A DNA stretch of 64,000 nucleotides, taken from assembly GCF_000019965.1 (NCBI RefSeq), contig NC_010571.1, forward strand, positions 3,791,001 through 3,855,000, given 5' to 3'. Source of the stretch: Opitutus terrae PB90-1 (GTDB lineage: Bacteria > Verrucomicrobiota > Verrucomicrobiia > Opitutales > Opitutaceae). Below the pieces are notes generated by a model. It searched no databases. It saw only the letters and a program-made list of their open reading frames with translations, and was not told the DNA's origin. Below, one piece after another: positions 1-9,418 of this stretch (its first letter is position 1; each line of letters opens with the position of its first letter). The position numbers and the translations under genes were made by a program.

Positions 1-3000
1 GCCGCCATCGAACCGGCCGATCGCCGGCGCCGGAGCATAGGAATTTTGCGCCACGTAGAGATCTGCGCGGCCGTCGCCGTCGAAATCCCCCGCGACAAGT
101 CCGTTCGCCGGCGCGATCTGGGCGAGGTTGGGCCAGGGCTCGAACCGATATCGGCCATCCGGCCCGCTCAGCAACACACCGCTGCGCAGCTCCGTCGCCG
201 CGAACCGGGTCGCGCTCGCGAGCCGGTCTTCACCGAGAATTTCCGGCAGCGTCGCGCGCGCATAGTCGTTATTCGCGCGATAACGCCGGAACACCGCGGG
301 AATCGCGGCGCCCAGGTCCGTGCGGCTGCGTCGCGGATACAGGCGGCCGTTCTCGTCGTACGCTTCCACGATCTCCGGTGAACCGCGACCGGCGAAATCG
401 CCGGTAAACAGAAGCGCGGGATGACCGGCATCCGCGCGATACGGCGTGTTCAATCCGAGATTGCCGACCGCGTAGTCGGGCCGGCCGTCGCCGTTGAAAT
501 CCGCCGTCGCGATCGCGCGCCACCAGCCGGTGCCCGCGGCGGCGAATCCGAGCTGCTCGGTCCAGTCGGAAAAGGTCCGGCCGGCTTCATTGTGAAAACA
601 CTTCACCGCGCCCCATTCGAGCGCGACCAGCAGGTCGGGCCAGCCGTCGGCGTCGACGTCGCTCCAGAGTGCGGCCGTCACCATGCCCACCGCGCGCAGG
701 TTCGGCGCGACGGAGTCGGTCACGTCTTCAAACCGGCTACCGCGGTTGGCGAGCAGTGCGCTCGGCGGCGTCGCCGGGTACAACCCCGGTGAAACACGAC
801 CACCGACGAACACATCGAGCCGACCGTCGCGATCGAAGTCGGCGGTGCAAGCCGCGCCGGCGCTGATCGCGAATTCCGGCAATGTGCCCGCGGGCGCGGG
901 CGCAAAGCGGCCATGACCGTCGTTCAGGAAGAGTCGTGACTGATATTCCGGCGCACCCGCGGGCGCGCTCGTGCCGCCGGCGGTGACGAGCAGGTCGTCG
1001 TCGCCGTCAGCGTCGGCGTCGAACAGGAGCAGCGGACCGTCGTTGACCGCCGGTGGTTCAGTGAGTGCGGGTGATTCGACACGCGTCCACGTGCCCGACG
1101 CGTCAGGCCGCAGAATCTTCAGCGGCTCGCGCGTCGTGCCGCCGAGACACACGCTGTCGCGTCCGCTGCCATCCAGATCGCCCACGGCGAGTGCGGGGCC
1201 GCGACGGTTCAGTCCGAACGGCAGCAGCCGCTGGTCGAGGAATTCGTCGTAAGGTTCCTCGGGCGCCGCCCACGAGAGACCGACGGTGGTGCTAATCTCA
1301 TGAAATTGTGGGATGGGTGTAGCCGGGCTCGATGAGCCCGGTCCATCATTCGTCAGCGAGGTGGCTGGCTGGCCGGGGTCAGCGACCCCGGCTACACCTG
1401 CGCCAGGCTCCGTGATCGTCAGCCGCTGGTCTGCGACCACGTTTTCGAACACCTGCACCGCGCCGCTCGGCCAGTGCACCGTCAGCCGGCGTATCGCGGT
1501 TTCTTCGCCGAGCCCGAAATGCGCGATGGGCTCGCTGCTCGACATGAACCCGCGCGCCAGCGTGAGCGCCCGGACCTGCACGCCGGCGTCGGTCTCGAGC
1601 GTAAGCGTGGCGCCGATTCCGAATCGGTTGCTCCGCGTGCCGCGCAACACGCAGATCACGCGATGACCGTTGTCGCTGTCGTTGCGCAGCAGCGTGGCGC
1701 CCGCCTGATAGTTCGCGTAGAAGAGATCGAGATCGCCGTCGCCATCGAGATCGCCGAGCGCCGATCCGAAGCTGACCCCGACGTGATCCAGCCCCCACGC
1801 GGCCGAAACGTTTTCGAACCGCAGCTCGCCGAGATTCCGGAAAACGTAGTTCGATTCCGCCAGCACCGGACTGCCGCGCGTGATCTGACCCGCGATCGCG
1901 ATGCTCGCCGCCGAGCTGCGGCGCGCGATCAGGTCCTGGTTGTGGATCTCCCGATACATGCCGTTCGTCACGTGGAGGTCGACGCGGCCGTCGTTATCCA
2001 AATCTTCCCAACGCGGCGACCAGGTCCAGTCGGTGGCGGCGACGCCGGCGAGTTGTGCGGCCTCGAGGCAGCGGCCAGTCCCGGTGTTCAAGGCGAGCGT
2101 GCTGAAGGGAAACTGCCGGATTTCCGTCGCGCCATCCTCTGGCACGCGCATCCGGGCGCGCGATTCCGCCATCGTGCGCTGGTCCTTCACGTGATTCGTC
2201 GCGGCCATGTCGGTGACCAGCAAGTCGAGCCGGCCGTCGTTGTCCGCGTCGCCGAGATCCGAGCCCATGGAGGAGTAGGGCACGGTCGGCATCACGCGGG
2301 TGATCACATCGGTGAACGTGCCGTCGCGGTTGTTGCGAAACAGCGCATCCGGCACGGCAAAATCGTTCGCCACGTAGAGATCGGGCCAGCCGTCGGCGTC
2401 GTAGTCCCACCACACGGCCGAGTTGCCGTGCGTGGGGCCGGGGGCGACGCCGGCGTGCGGGGTGACGTCGGTAAAGCCCACGCGTGCGGGATCGCCGTTG
2501 TTGTGGAAAAGGTAGTCGCGCTGGCCTTCGGGCTTCGCCACCGCATCGAGCACGTTGGTCTGGATGAACACGTCGAGCCAGCCGTCGCGGTCGTAGTCCG
2601 CAAACGTCGCCATCACGGTGGCATCCTTCACGTCGAGTCCATACGCGCGCGCCTGTTCCTTGAAGGTGCCGTCGCCCTGGTTGACGTAGAGCAGGTTGGG
2701 CGCGTTGAACCGGCAGACGTAGAGATCCAGCCGGCCGTCGTTGTTCACGTCGGCGAATGTCGCGCCTTGCTTCCAGATCCGCGCGTCGGCGCCGGTGTCC
2801 GCGACGCCGGCCTTTTCGGTGACGTCCTCGAATTTCCAGCCGCCGAGATTGCGAAAGAGCCGGCAGCTTTCGGTTTTGCTGACGGCAAACAAGTCGGGTC
2901 GACCATCGCCGTCGTAGTCGCCGATCGCGACGCCCGTGCCGATGCCGCCGAGATCGAACTCGCGCGCGCGTCGTCCCCACATCTCGGGATCGTCATATTT

Positions 3001-3213
3001 GTTCTCCGTGCGCACACCGCTGTCGTCGGGTGCGACCGTGATGAACATCGTCGGACCCCGCGGGCCGGAGCGCGGCGCAAGGGGCTGCGACTCGAGACCG
3101 GTGGCGCCGGCACCGCCGTGGGCGATTGAGGTTCCGAGCGCGAGCAGCGTGAAAACCAGCAGGGCTCTCGTTCGTCCAATGCCAGGGTGGAGCCGAGTCC
3201 CGGAACGGGACAC
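1..3213 (-). CDS. Secreted VCBS/FG-GAP repeat protein with UnbV/ASPIC domain (CRTAC1-like), 3' end outside window
   Basis: One reading frame stays open from the left window edge to at least 3213 (at least 1071 residues), so the C-terminus is missing. A hydrophobic signal segment (ALLVFTLLALGTSIAHG) lies near residues 17-33. The FG-GAP/VCBS Asp-rich calcium motifs recur, for example GDYDGDGRPDLF near residue 100 and GDFDGDGRADLY near residue 1045. The UnbV/ASPIC domain (NRFGIGA, SSSEPIAHFGLGEE, VHWPSGAVQVFENV) sits near residues 520-600 and a second VCBS block follows it. The family is extracellular and probably binds ligands or surfaces; no enzymatic role is known. The GTG at 3213 is my choice because it leaves a short leader. 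The frame is also open upstream to an ATG at 3321, through repeat-derived sequence. A dispersed palindromic repeat is translated in frame at about residues 606-631. Long ORFs on the opposite strand here are codon-bias shadows. Confidence 0.85.
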   Translation of the reverse strand, partial: MSRSGTRLHPGIGRTRALLVFTLLALGTSIAHGGAGATGLESQPLAPRSGPRGPTMFITVAPDDSGVRTENKYDDPEMWGRRAREFDLGGIGTGVAIGDYDGDGRPDLFAVSKTESCRLFRNLGGWKFEDVTEKAGVADTGADARIWKQGATFADVNNDGRLDLYVCRFNAPNLLYVNQGDGTFKEQARAYGLDVKDATVMATFADYDRDGWLDVFIQTNVLDAVAKPEGQRDYLFHNNGDPARVGFTDVTPHAGVAPGPTHGNSAVWWDYDADGWPDLYVANDFAVPDALFRNNRDGTFTDVITRVMPTVPYSSMGSDLGDADNDGRLDLLVTDMAATNHVKDQRTMAESRARMRVPEDGATEIRQFPFSTLALNTGTGRCLEAAQLAGVAATDWTWSPRWEDLDNDGRVDLHVTNGMYREIHNQDLIARRSSAASIAIAGQITRGSPVLAESNYVFRNLGELRFENVSAAWGLDHVGVSFGSALGDLDGDGDLDLFYANYQAGATLLRNDSDNGHRVICVLRGTRSNRFGIGATLTLETDAGVQVRALTLARGFMSSSEPIAHFGLGEETAIRRLTVHWPSGAVQVFENVVADQRLTITEPGAGVAGVADPGQPATSLTNDGPGSSSPATPIPQFHEISTTVGLSWAAPEEPYDEFLDQRLLPFGLNRRGPALAVGDLDGSGRDSVCLGGTTREPLKILRPDASGTWTRVESPALTEPPAVNDGPLLLFDADADGDDDLLVTAGGTSAPAGAPEYQSRLFLNDGHGRFAPAPAGTLPEFAISAGAACTADFDRDGRLDVFVGGRVSPGLYPATPPSALLANRGSRFEDVTDSVAPNLRAVGMVTAALWSDVDADGWPDLLVALEWGAVKCFHNEAGRTFSDWTEQLGFAAAGTGWWRAIATADFNGDGRPDYAVGNLGLNTPYRADAGHPALLFTGDFAGRGSPEIVEAYDENGRLYPRRSRTDLGAAIPAVFRRYRANNDYARATLPEILGEDRLASATRFAATELRSGVLLSGPDGRYRFEPWPNLAQIAPANGLVAGDFDGDGRADLYVAQNSYAPAPAIGRFDGG
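1318..1396. repeat. REP-like TGTAGCCGGG palindrome inside a coding region
   Basis: The 79-bp unit begins tgtagccgggctcgatgag and ends gaccccggctaca, so its ends form an inverted repeat, with two internal hairpins (gggctcgatgagccc and ggggtcagcgacccc). The same class lies between genes at 3342-3391, 15119-15145 and 62801-62826. Here it is read in frame by the large VCBS gene, in the linker after the UnbV domain, adding about 26 residues rich in G, P, S and T. Confidence 0.85.
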
Positions 3214-3288
3214 AGAGAACAGCGAGGTGAGCACAAAGAGCACAGAGCTGACGCCGCGGCCGCGAGCTTCAGAAGGGCGGGTCGTGGA

Positions 3289-3457
3289 GACGCGACGCCC
3301 TCGTCGCGTCTGGTCGTCCATGGCCAAGCACGATCCTTCCTTGTAGCCGGCCTCGTTGAGGCCGGCGCCGGGGTCAACGACCCCGGCTACATCGAACGGT
3401 ATCGGTTCGGTGGGAGCGACGACGCCCTCGTCGCCGGAAGGACGCGACGAGGGCGTC
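3289..3457. repeat. Cluster of three intergenic palindromes
   Basis: This gap between two minus-strand genes holds no gene of its own, apart from the possible longer N-terminus of the first VCBS protein. It contains gacgcgacgccctcgtcg type hairpins at 3289-3310 and 3421-3457, and a tgtagccggc...ccccggctaca element at 3342-3391 with two hairpins. The CCCTCGTCGC class recurs at 11305-11356 and the TGTAGCCGG class elsewhere in the window. No transposase is nearby. They resemble REP/BIME-type elements. Confidence 0.8.
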
Positions 3458-3517
3458 GCGTCTCCAGTGAAGTCAGAAGACCTGCTCACGTTCGTTCGCG
3501 TCCGATGGTGACTAATC

Positions 3518-6500
3518 TCACGGCACGGGCTGCGGTTTCCCGGCGGGATGGGGAACGATCTCGTCCACCCAGCGAGTGTTGTAGTCCTTGATCCACGCGT
3601 CATCGAGGTGCGCGGGCCGCGCTTCCTTCCCGTAGGTTTGGTCGTCCATGCCGCTGTAAGGAAACGGCTCGAGCCGCCACCCTTGCTCGACGTGGAAGTC
3701 GGCGTCCTTGTCCCAACCAACCACGTGCAGGAAAAAGTCGCGCGTCATCCCGGGGGCGAGCGGCGGCAGCTGCGCGGCGTCGAACGACAGCGCGAGTTCG
3801 TCGCCCGCGGCGAGGAGTGCCAGCCGATCGTCGCGCCGCGCGACAAGTTCGTCCACGGCACCGTAACGCGTGAACCAGCCGCCGGGCGTGCGATCCCACG
3901 GCGGCACGCTCGAGACCTCGTCGTAGAGGGGCGTGAGCGGCAGCGACGGCGGCAGATCCGCGAATCGACCGTAGCCGTGCCAGCGCAGGTCGGTGCGCGT
4001 TGCGTTGAGGTGCTGCTCGCGGGTGTCGATGGTGCCGGCATCTTCGCAGAGCGAGGCAGCGTCCCAGTAGATTTCATAGGCAGTGGAGAGCCGCAGTCGG
4101 CGCGCGCCGGTGGGCAGCTTGCCGGCGAGATCGACCAGAATCGTTTTCGTTTTGCCCGCGGGCGTACCGACGACAACGTCCACCTTCTGCCACGCGCCGT
4201 CGGCGAGTTCCACCTCGAGGCCGGGAAACGGAAACGGCAGCGTCGGGTCAATCGAGCCCGAGATGTTCGCCATCCCGCCGCCGAACCGAATCCAGCCGGT
4301 GAGCGCCAACACCAGCGGCCGCTCGGCCGCCAACACTCCAAAGTCGAGGGTGACGGCGTACGGCTCCGCGAGTCCGCGGAGTTGCGGCCGGCGCAACTGC
4401 ACCGGCGAAACCATCACGTGGTCGATTCGTGCCAACGCCGCAGTCACGTCGAGATTGTCGCTGCGCGTCGCCTGGTGCGGAGCCGAGAGCGGACGCAGCA
4501 CCCGCAATGCGTGCTGCGGGAACGGCGGACCGGGCAGCATCTTGCTGGTTGGGTGCACCACGGTGCCGATCGGATGGTCGACGGCGATCAAGTGCGCCTC
4601 GTCGAGATAGAGCGCCTCGCGCAATTCCTCGGTGATTCGGATTTCGTAGGCGCCGTCGCGCGGGACGAAGGCCGTCTCGTTACCGAGCGCGAGCAACTCC
4701 TCGGGATCGGCCGCGACGAACCGTTTTTCGCTCATCGGCAAGCCGAGCGGGGCGGCGCCGAGGATATCGGTGACAAATTCGAAACGCGCGCCGCGCCAGA
4801 CGTAGAGATACGGGCATGAGCCGCTTGGCAGCGTCGGCTCGGCCACGGTGTGAACCTCGCGCGTGATCGGCACGTCGACCTGCGAGGTGGTGAGATCGAA
4901 CCAGCGGATCTTCAGCGCATCGAGCTGCCGATGCTGACCGACGCCAAGCTCCAATGGATTCTGCCGGACCGTGCGACGCGTGCGCCAGTTGCCGGCGGTG
5001 ACTTCGACGCGCACGCCGAGCGCGCTCGTGTTCGAGCGCTGACCGGCGAGCCGCAGCTTGAGCTGCAAGTTTTGATTGCCGCCGTCGTTGCGCCAAAAGC
5101 GCAGCCCCGCTTCGGATCCGGTCACGAAATCCGTGTCGCCGTCGGTGTCGAAATCCGCGGCGACGATTTCCTCGATCGGCCCGGCGGCGGTGAGTCCCAG
5201 CGCGGCGGTGACGTCGCGGAAGCCGGCGTTGCCGGCATTGCGCCAGATCCGAAGGCCCTGCGCGCCGCACGCGATCAAGTCGATCCAGCCATCGTTGTCG
5301 TAGTCGACGGGCAGCAGCTGCGCGACCGCGAACCCATTCAGCGGCAGCGTGCGGTTTTGGTGCGGCTCGCGCCCGACGAACTCGATCGCGTCGGCAGTCG
5401 CGAGGCATGCTTCGGCGCGGAGGTCGTTGTCGAAATCCGTTGTCGCGATCACCGCGCCGGTCGGCCACGTGCGGGTCAGCTCGGTCGGGGTGAACGCCGC
5501 CGCACGCTGCTTGGCAAAAAAAACCGGCGCGCTGCTGGTGCGTGCAACAAACACACCAGGCCGTCCTTCGTTGGCCCAGTCTTCGGTCAGCACGTGCGTG
5601 GCGCCCGGAACGTCTGCGGGCAGACCGGAGTCGGACCAGTTCGCGTCGAAGGCCAGGTTGCCGAGGTTGCGCCGGACGCCGAGCCCGGAACCATCCGGCT
5701 TCACCACGAGCAGGTCGAGGTTACCGGTGAAATCGAGATCGGCGAGCAGTCCGCCGCGGGCCCGGAGACCTTCGAGTCCGGCGGCGCGCGTCGCGTCACG
5801 GACGCGGCCCTGGGCGTAAAACTTGAAGACGCGCGAATCCTGCTCGCCGAGCACGACCACGTCGTCGAGTCCGTCGTTGTCGAGATCGCCGGTGAGCGCG
5901 GTGCGATAGCCGCCGTCGGCCGGCACGCGCAGCGGTCGGCCCAGCGGAGCGAACTTGCCGGCGCGGTTGTCGAGCAGAACGAACCCGCTGGTCTGGTCCT
6001 GCACGAAAAGGCTCGGCCGGCCATCGTGGCCGTAGTCGACGATCGCCAGTGGTCCGCGATGACTCGCTGCCAGCTCACCGAAGACGGCGACGGTGTCGTC
6101 GGCGAAACGCACGGCGATGCCGTCGTGTTCGGGTTGGGCGAGGACGAACGGCGCGAGCGGCTGCGTGTGTTTGCAGCGCTCGAGCGCGGCGACGGTGATG
6201 GAGGCTGCCGAGAGTCCCGCGAGGATTTGCTGGTGCTGCTGGAGCTCGCGCGTGGCGTCTTCGGCGCGACCAACGCGACGATAGAGCTGGCTGAGTTGAT
6301 AATGAGCCGAGGGATGGGCGGGCTCGGCGCGGACGACGCTCTCGAACAGGCTGATCGCATCGGGCAAGTGGCCGAGTTCCCGCTGGGCCATGCCCATCTG
6401 AAAATCGAGCGCGGGAATGCCGGGTTCAATCTTCCATGACTGTTGAAACGCCTCGGCAGCGGGCTCGGGCTGGTTCTGGCGGAGCAGGGCGCAGCCGAGC

Positions 6501-6832
6501 AGGTAGTAGGCGGCAGCGTTGTTGCGATCGAGGTCGAGCACCTGGCGGCAGGCCGCGGCGGCGTCCATGGGTCGCTCCGCGAGCAGGTAGGCGTTGGCGA
6601 GGTTGAGCCGGACATCGGTGCTTTGCGGCGAGAGCGGCAGGGCCCGGGTGTAAACATCGATCGCCCCGGCGGCGTCGCCGTTCTCGAGCAGTCCGTTGCC
6701 GCGCGTCATTAGCTGCATGAACTCGGCGGACGTCGCGTGGGACGAGCGCGAAGCCGGCGAAAACCACAGGAGGGCCGCGGCAATCACGAGGATCAAAACG
6801 GCACCGCTGATCCAGATCAGGCGCTTGGACAT
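3518..6832 (-). CDS. TPR plus VCBS/UnbV giant envelope protein
   Basis: The 1104-residue protein has an N-terminal membrane anchor or uncleaved signal (LIWISGAVLILVIAAALLWF, residues 4-23). Four to five tetratricopeptide repeats follow at about residues 40-210 (for example NAAAYYLLGCALLRQNQPEP). VCBS repeats at about 250-600 contain DLDNDGLDDVVVLG, DFDNDLRAEACLA and DFDTDGDTDFVTG, and a weak UnbV/ASPIC segment lies near 610-670. The 430-residue C-terminal region starts at YLYVWRGARFEFVTDILGAA. I recognise it as recurring in TPR/CRTAC1 fusions but cannot assign a function. It is probably exposed outside the inner membrane and may scaffold protein assemblies through its TPRs. It sits directly behind the other VCBS gene on the same strand with a 304-bp repeat-filled gap, so co-transcription is uncertain. 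Confidence 0.85.
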   Translation of the reverse strand: MSKRLIWISGAVLILVIAAALLWFSPASRSSHATSAEFMQLMTRGNGLLENGDAAGAIDVYTRALPLSPQSTDVRLNLANAYLLAERPMDAAAACRQVLDLDRNNAAAYYLLGCALLRQNQPEPAAEAFQQSWKIEPGIPALDFQMGMAQRELGHLPDAISLFESVVRAEPAHPSAHYQLSQLYRRVGRAEDATRELQQHQQILAGLSAASITVAALERCKHTQPLAPFVLAQPEHDGIAVRFADDTVAVFGELAASHRGPLAIVDYGHDGRPSLFVQDQTSGFVLLDNRAGKFAPLGRPLRVPADGGYRTALTGDLDNDGLDDVVVLGEQDSRVFKFYAQGRVRDATRAAGLEGLRARGGLLADLDFTGNLDLLVVKPDGSGLGVRRNLGNLAFDANWSDSGLPADVPGATHVLTEDWANEGRPGVFVARTSSAPVFFAKQRAAAFTPTELTRTWPTGAVIATTDFDNDLRAEACLATADAIEFVGREPHQNRTLPLNGFAVAQLLPVDYDNDGWIDLIACGAQGLRIWRNAGNAGFRDVTAALGLTAAGPIEEIVAADFDTDGDTDFVTGSEAGLRFWRNDGGNQNLQLKLRLAGQRSNTSALGVRVEVTAGNWRTRRTVRQNPLELGVGQHRQLDALKIRWFDLTTSQVDVPITREVHTVAEPTLPSGSCPYLYVWRGARFEFVTDILGAAPLGLPMSEKRFVAADPEELLALGNETAFVPRDGAYEIRITEELREALYLDEAHLIAVDHPIGTVVHPTSKMLPGPPFPQHALRVLRPLSAPHQATRSDNLDVTAALARIDHVMVSPVQLRRPQLRGLAEPYAVTLDFGVLAAERPLVLALTGWIRFGGGMANISGSIDPTLPFPFPGLEVELADGAWQKVDVVVGTPAGKTKTILVDLAGKLPTGARRLRLSTAYEIYWDAASLCEDAGTIDTREQHLNATRTDLRWHGYGRFADLPPSLPLTPLYDEVSSVPPWDRTPGGWFTRYGAVDELVARRDDRLALLAAGDELALSFDAAQLPPLAPGMTRDFFLHVVGWDKDADFHVEQGWRLEPFPYSGMDDQTYGKEARPAHLDDAWIKDYNTRWVDEIVPHPAGKPQPVP

Positions 6833-6845
6833 GGCGTGTTGCTAA

Positions 6846-6917
6846 CAGCTGAGAGCGGAGAGTCTAGTGAAGAGAGGTGTGGGCGAAGTCGAGAGTTGAG
6901 GGTTGAGAGATGAGAGG
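6846..6917 (+). repeat. Purine-rich GAGTTGAGAG repeat, copy 1
   Basis: This almost pure A/G stretch on the plus strand is built from gagctgagag, gagttgaggg and gagatgagag units. It lies just upstream of the TPR/VCBS gene start. Three further copies occur at 30758-30825, 33158-33227 and 50884-50908, all on the same strand. Confidence 0.8.
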
Positions 6918-7303
6918 ACGGGATCGAGCGGCGCGCTACTGCGGGAGCGGGGCCACTCGTGGTTGCGCCGCGGGGCGTCCGATCGCGGTGCTCAGCCGCT
7001 GGTGCACCGGCCAATTTCGATCTCGGTGGCGAAGCACGGCGGCACGGATTGGAGGCAGGGGCATGCGCGAGCATCCGGCCCGGGGGGAACGGATCGCAGC
7101 GGAGCATTGGCGAGAGGGAGCCACCGCACACGAAAAGGGGCCAAGTGTCAGCCCGGCGGGGCGAGCCACGGGGATCTCTCCCGGCACAGCAATGGCCCGG
7201 CGACCACAGGCGCGTGGCCGCCCCAAACTGCGCGGCAATGCGCGGCTTGGCGTCGTCCCGCGAGGTTGGGCGGCTTGGTTCGAGGCGCGGACCTGGCCGG
7301 ATT
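6918..7303. other. Non-coding gap
   Basis: About 390 bp separate two minus-strand genes. Overlapping ORFs exist in several frames but none has a recognisable domain, a plausible ribosome-binding site or consistent codon use. I see no RNA gene or clear promoter. Confidence 0.5.
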
Positions 7304-9418
7304 TTACTCCGGCCGGGTGTAGGTCTCGAACGTCGGCGCGGCGGCGGCCATCTTGAGGAACACGTCGAGCGGCACCACCTCGAACGCGGGCCCGAGTTGA
7401 TCGAGCACCGACTTCACCCGGCTGATGTCGCTCCACTGCCGCACGTGCATGAGCAGGAAATACGGCCGGTCCCGATTGATCGCGGCGAGTTCGAGCAAGT
7501 CGGCGACGACCTCGCGCTCCGCTTTGCCCTCGGCCAGATAGTAATCATAGGACACCAGCGCGCGACCCTCCTTGCGCATGAAGGTGTAGGCCGGGGCATA
7601 GCCATTGATGAACCCGATCGCCTCCGGCATTTCCTTCAGGTAAATGTCGATCAGCGACTGCGGCAGGTCGGGATTCCCCTCGACCGACGCGCCCTCGGAA
7701 TAGTCCATGAATTCGTGGATGTTCAGATCGAGCGTTTTCATTTGCTCGCGCGATTTGGCGATCGCGGCCGGCAGCGCGTCGCGGGGAATCGCCTTGGCGT
7801 ACATGTAGCCGGGGCCCGAAAGTCCACCGATGAAGAGGTCGTTCGGCGTGGCCTGATCGTAGAACATCTCGAGCACCGAAGGTGACATCCACAGCCAGTT
7901 CATCGTCACTTGCCACGCATACGGAATCGTGCCGCGCCCGGGCCGCGTCCACGCGCCGATGCCGAGCGAGTCGGTCTGCACCGCGGCGAGGTAGACTTTC
8001 TTTTGGGGCGTGACGGTCGCGTTCGGTTGCACGTTGTGGCGGTTCCGGAAGGTGTAGCCCGGCGTGAGCGGCACCTGGGTGTTGAAGCTCGTGTTGGGCA
8101 ACGTGTGCAGGCCGTCCACGCGGACGACGTGCGATGACGCCAGCTTCACGTGATCGCGCTCCTTATCCTTGCCGTAGGAGTGCCAGCCGAAGCACATCGC
8201 CATCCGGTTCATCTCGGAGAGGAGCTTGTCCGCGAGCTGGTACTCTTCGGCCCATTTGGGGTTGTTCGCGTCGGTCGAGAGATCGGTGAAGAAGCAGCGG
8301 TGGTACATCCCGAAATCGGCCACGCCCGGTCGCATCCGCCGGCCGCCATCGCCGCCCATCCAGCAGATGTAGTCCTTGCTGCAGCGCTTCCAGTACTGGT
8401 CGTAGGCCCACTGGTAGATTTGCACATCGCTCTGGCCGGTGAACTGCCCGCGGAAATCCGCGACCGGCTTGAGCCCGAGCTCCTGCATCAGCGGAATCAG
8501 TTCCTCCGACACCACGATCGCGTCCTCGAGCCCCGCGACCGTGAACGAAACGATCAACGAGGTGCGCACGGCTTTGTCCCATACCACATAGCTGTGCACC
8601 TGGTCCTTGAAAGTGGTCAGCGCCTGACGCAGCGAGGTGAGCTGCTTGAACGAGAACTGTTTTTTCTGCTGGTAGAATTCCTTGATCTGACCGGTGAAAC
8701 GATAGTCCCACTCCGGACCGTAGACGAAGTAGAGCAGCGGCCCGTGGCGGTTGACGACGCCCTGGAGTGTGATCAACGCGGCTTGCGTGGGCAGGTCGCC
8801 GTCAATGTCCCAGTTGTCGGTCATCTTCATGGAATAGGCGTCACGGTAGCCGGCGCGCTTGAAGCGATACACGAGCGGGTCGTCGGCGGGGCGGGTGGGG
8901 CGTTGCACCAGCCAGGTGAGCACCGTGCCGTCGGTGTTCAGCGACAGTGACGCGCTGCCATCCAAGACGCGCCGGCCTTGCTGGGCGTGGATCGGTAGCT
9001 TGTCCTGCAGGAGGAGTTCCGCGAAGGGAGCGCCCTTCCAGTGTGCGACGATCTCGCGCGTGGCGCCGACGTCGCGCCGCACACCCATGAAAACATTCCC
9101 GCCAAAAAACTTGTGGGTGACCGGCACCGAGTTGACCGCGCCGCCCAGCCGTAGATCGAGCGGCTCGTCCACCGAGCGCTGCGCGCCCCAATGCACGATC
9201 AGGTGCACGCGGTCCGGCGAGACGGACTTGAAGTCGAGCGACACAGTGTCGAACACGTCGACCGTGCTGCTTTGCTCCGGGATCATCACCCAGCTGCCTT
9301 CCCAGCTTGGGGCGGTGAATTCCGCGCGAGCCGCGGCGGCGGTGAAGAGCAGGCTCCAGCCGATCAGGCAGAGCGATCCGGGGAAACGAAAGCGGCGAAC
9401 GAGTGAGAACAGGGACAT
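7304..9418 (-). CDS. Secreted GxGYxYP-domain protein, putative glycoside hydrolase
   Basis: The 704-residue secreted protein starts at the ATG at 9418, which gives a good Sec signal peptide (SLCLIGWSLLFTAAAARA). A TTG 90 bp upstream would add a non-signal extension. The C-terminal half carries GLSGPGYMYAKAIP, a match to the GxGYxYP motif that names its family, and the N-terminal half matches the paired domain (ALITLQGVVNRHGPLLYFVY). The family is associated with polysaccharide-degrading bacteria and is predicted to be hydrolytic, but its reaction is not established to my knowledge. The motif here reads GPGYMYA rather than ending in YP. It is a single gene, convergent with nothing on its 3' side. 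Confidence 0.82.
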   Translation of the reverse strand: MSLFSLVRRFRFPGSLCLIGWSLLFTAAAARAEFTAPSWEGSWVMIPEQSSTVDVFDTVSLDFKSVSPDRVHLIVHWGAQRSVDEPLDLRLGGAVNSVPVTHKFFGGNVFMGVRRDVGATREIVAHWKGAPFAELLLQDKLPIHAQQGRRVLDGSASLSLNTDGTVLTWLVQRPTRPADDPLVYRFKRAGYRDAYSMKMTDNWDIDGDLPTQAALITLQGVVNRHGPLLYFVYGPEWDYRFTGQIKEFYQQKKQFSFKQLTSLRQALTTFKDQVHSYVVWDKAVRTSLIVSFTVAGLEDAIVVSEELIPLMQELGLKPVADFRGQFTGQSDVQIYQWAYDQYWKRCSKDYICWMGGDGGRRMRPGVADFGMYHRCFFTDLSTDANNPKWAEEYQLADKLLSEMNRMAMCFGWHSYGKDKERDHVKLASSHVVRVDGLHTLPNTSFNTQVPLTPGYTFRNRHNVQPNATVTPQKKVYLAAVQTDSLGIGAWTRPGRGTIPYAWQVTMNWLWMSPSVLEMFYDQATPNDLFIGGLSGPGYMYAKAIPRDALPAAIAKSREQMKTLDLNIHEFMDYSEGASVEGNPDLPQSLIDIYLKEMPEAIGFINGYAPAYTFMRKEGRALVSYDYYLAEGKAEREVVADLLELAAINRDRPYFLLMHVRQWSDISRVKSVLDQLGPAFEVVPLDVFLKMAAAAPTFETYTRPE

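Noticed and set aside
1474-3129. Long plus-strand ORF of 551 codons opposite the first VCBS gene
   Set aside because: It is a shadow of high-GC codon use: the minus strand holds clear VCBS and UnbV motifs in one frame, while this ORF has no domain.
3548-6439. Two more long plus-strand ORFs (423 and 529 codons) opposite the TPR/VCBS gene
   Set aside because: Same reason; the minus-strand frame has TPR, VCBS and a membrane anchor, and these ORFs have none.
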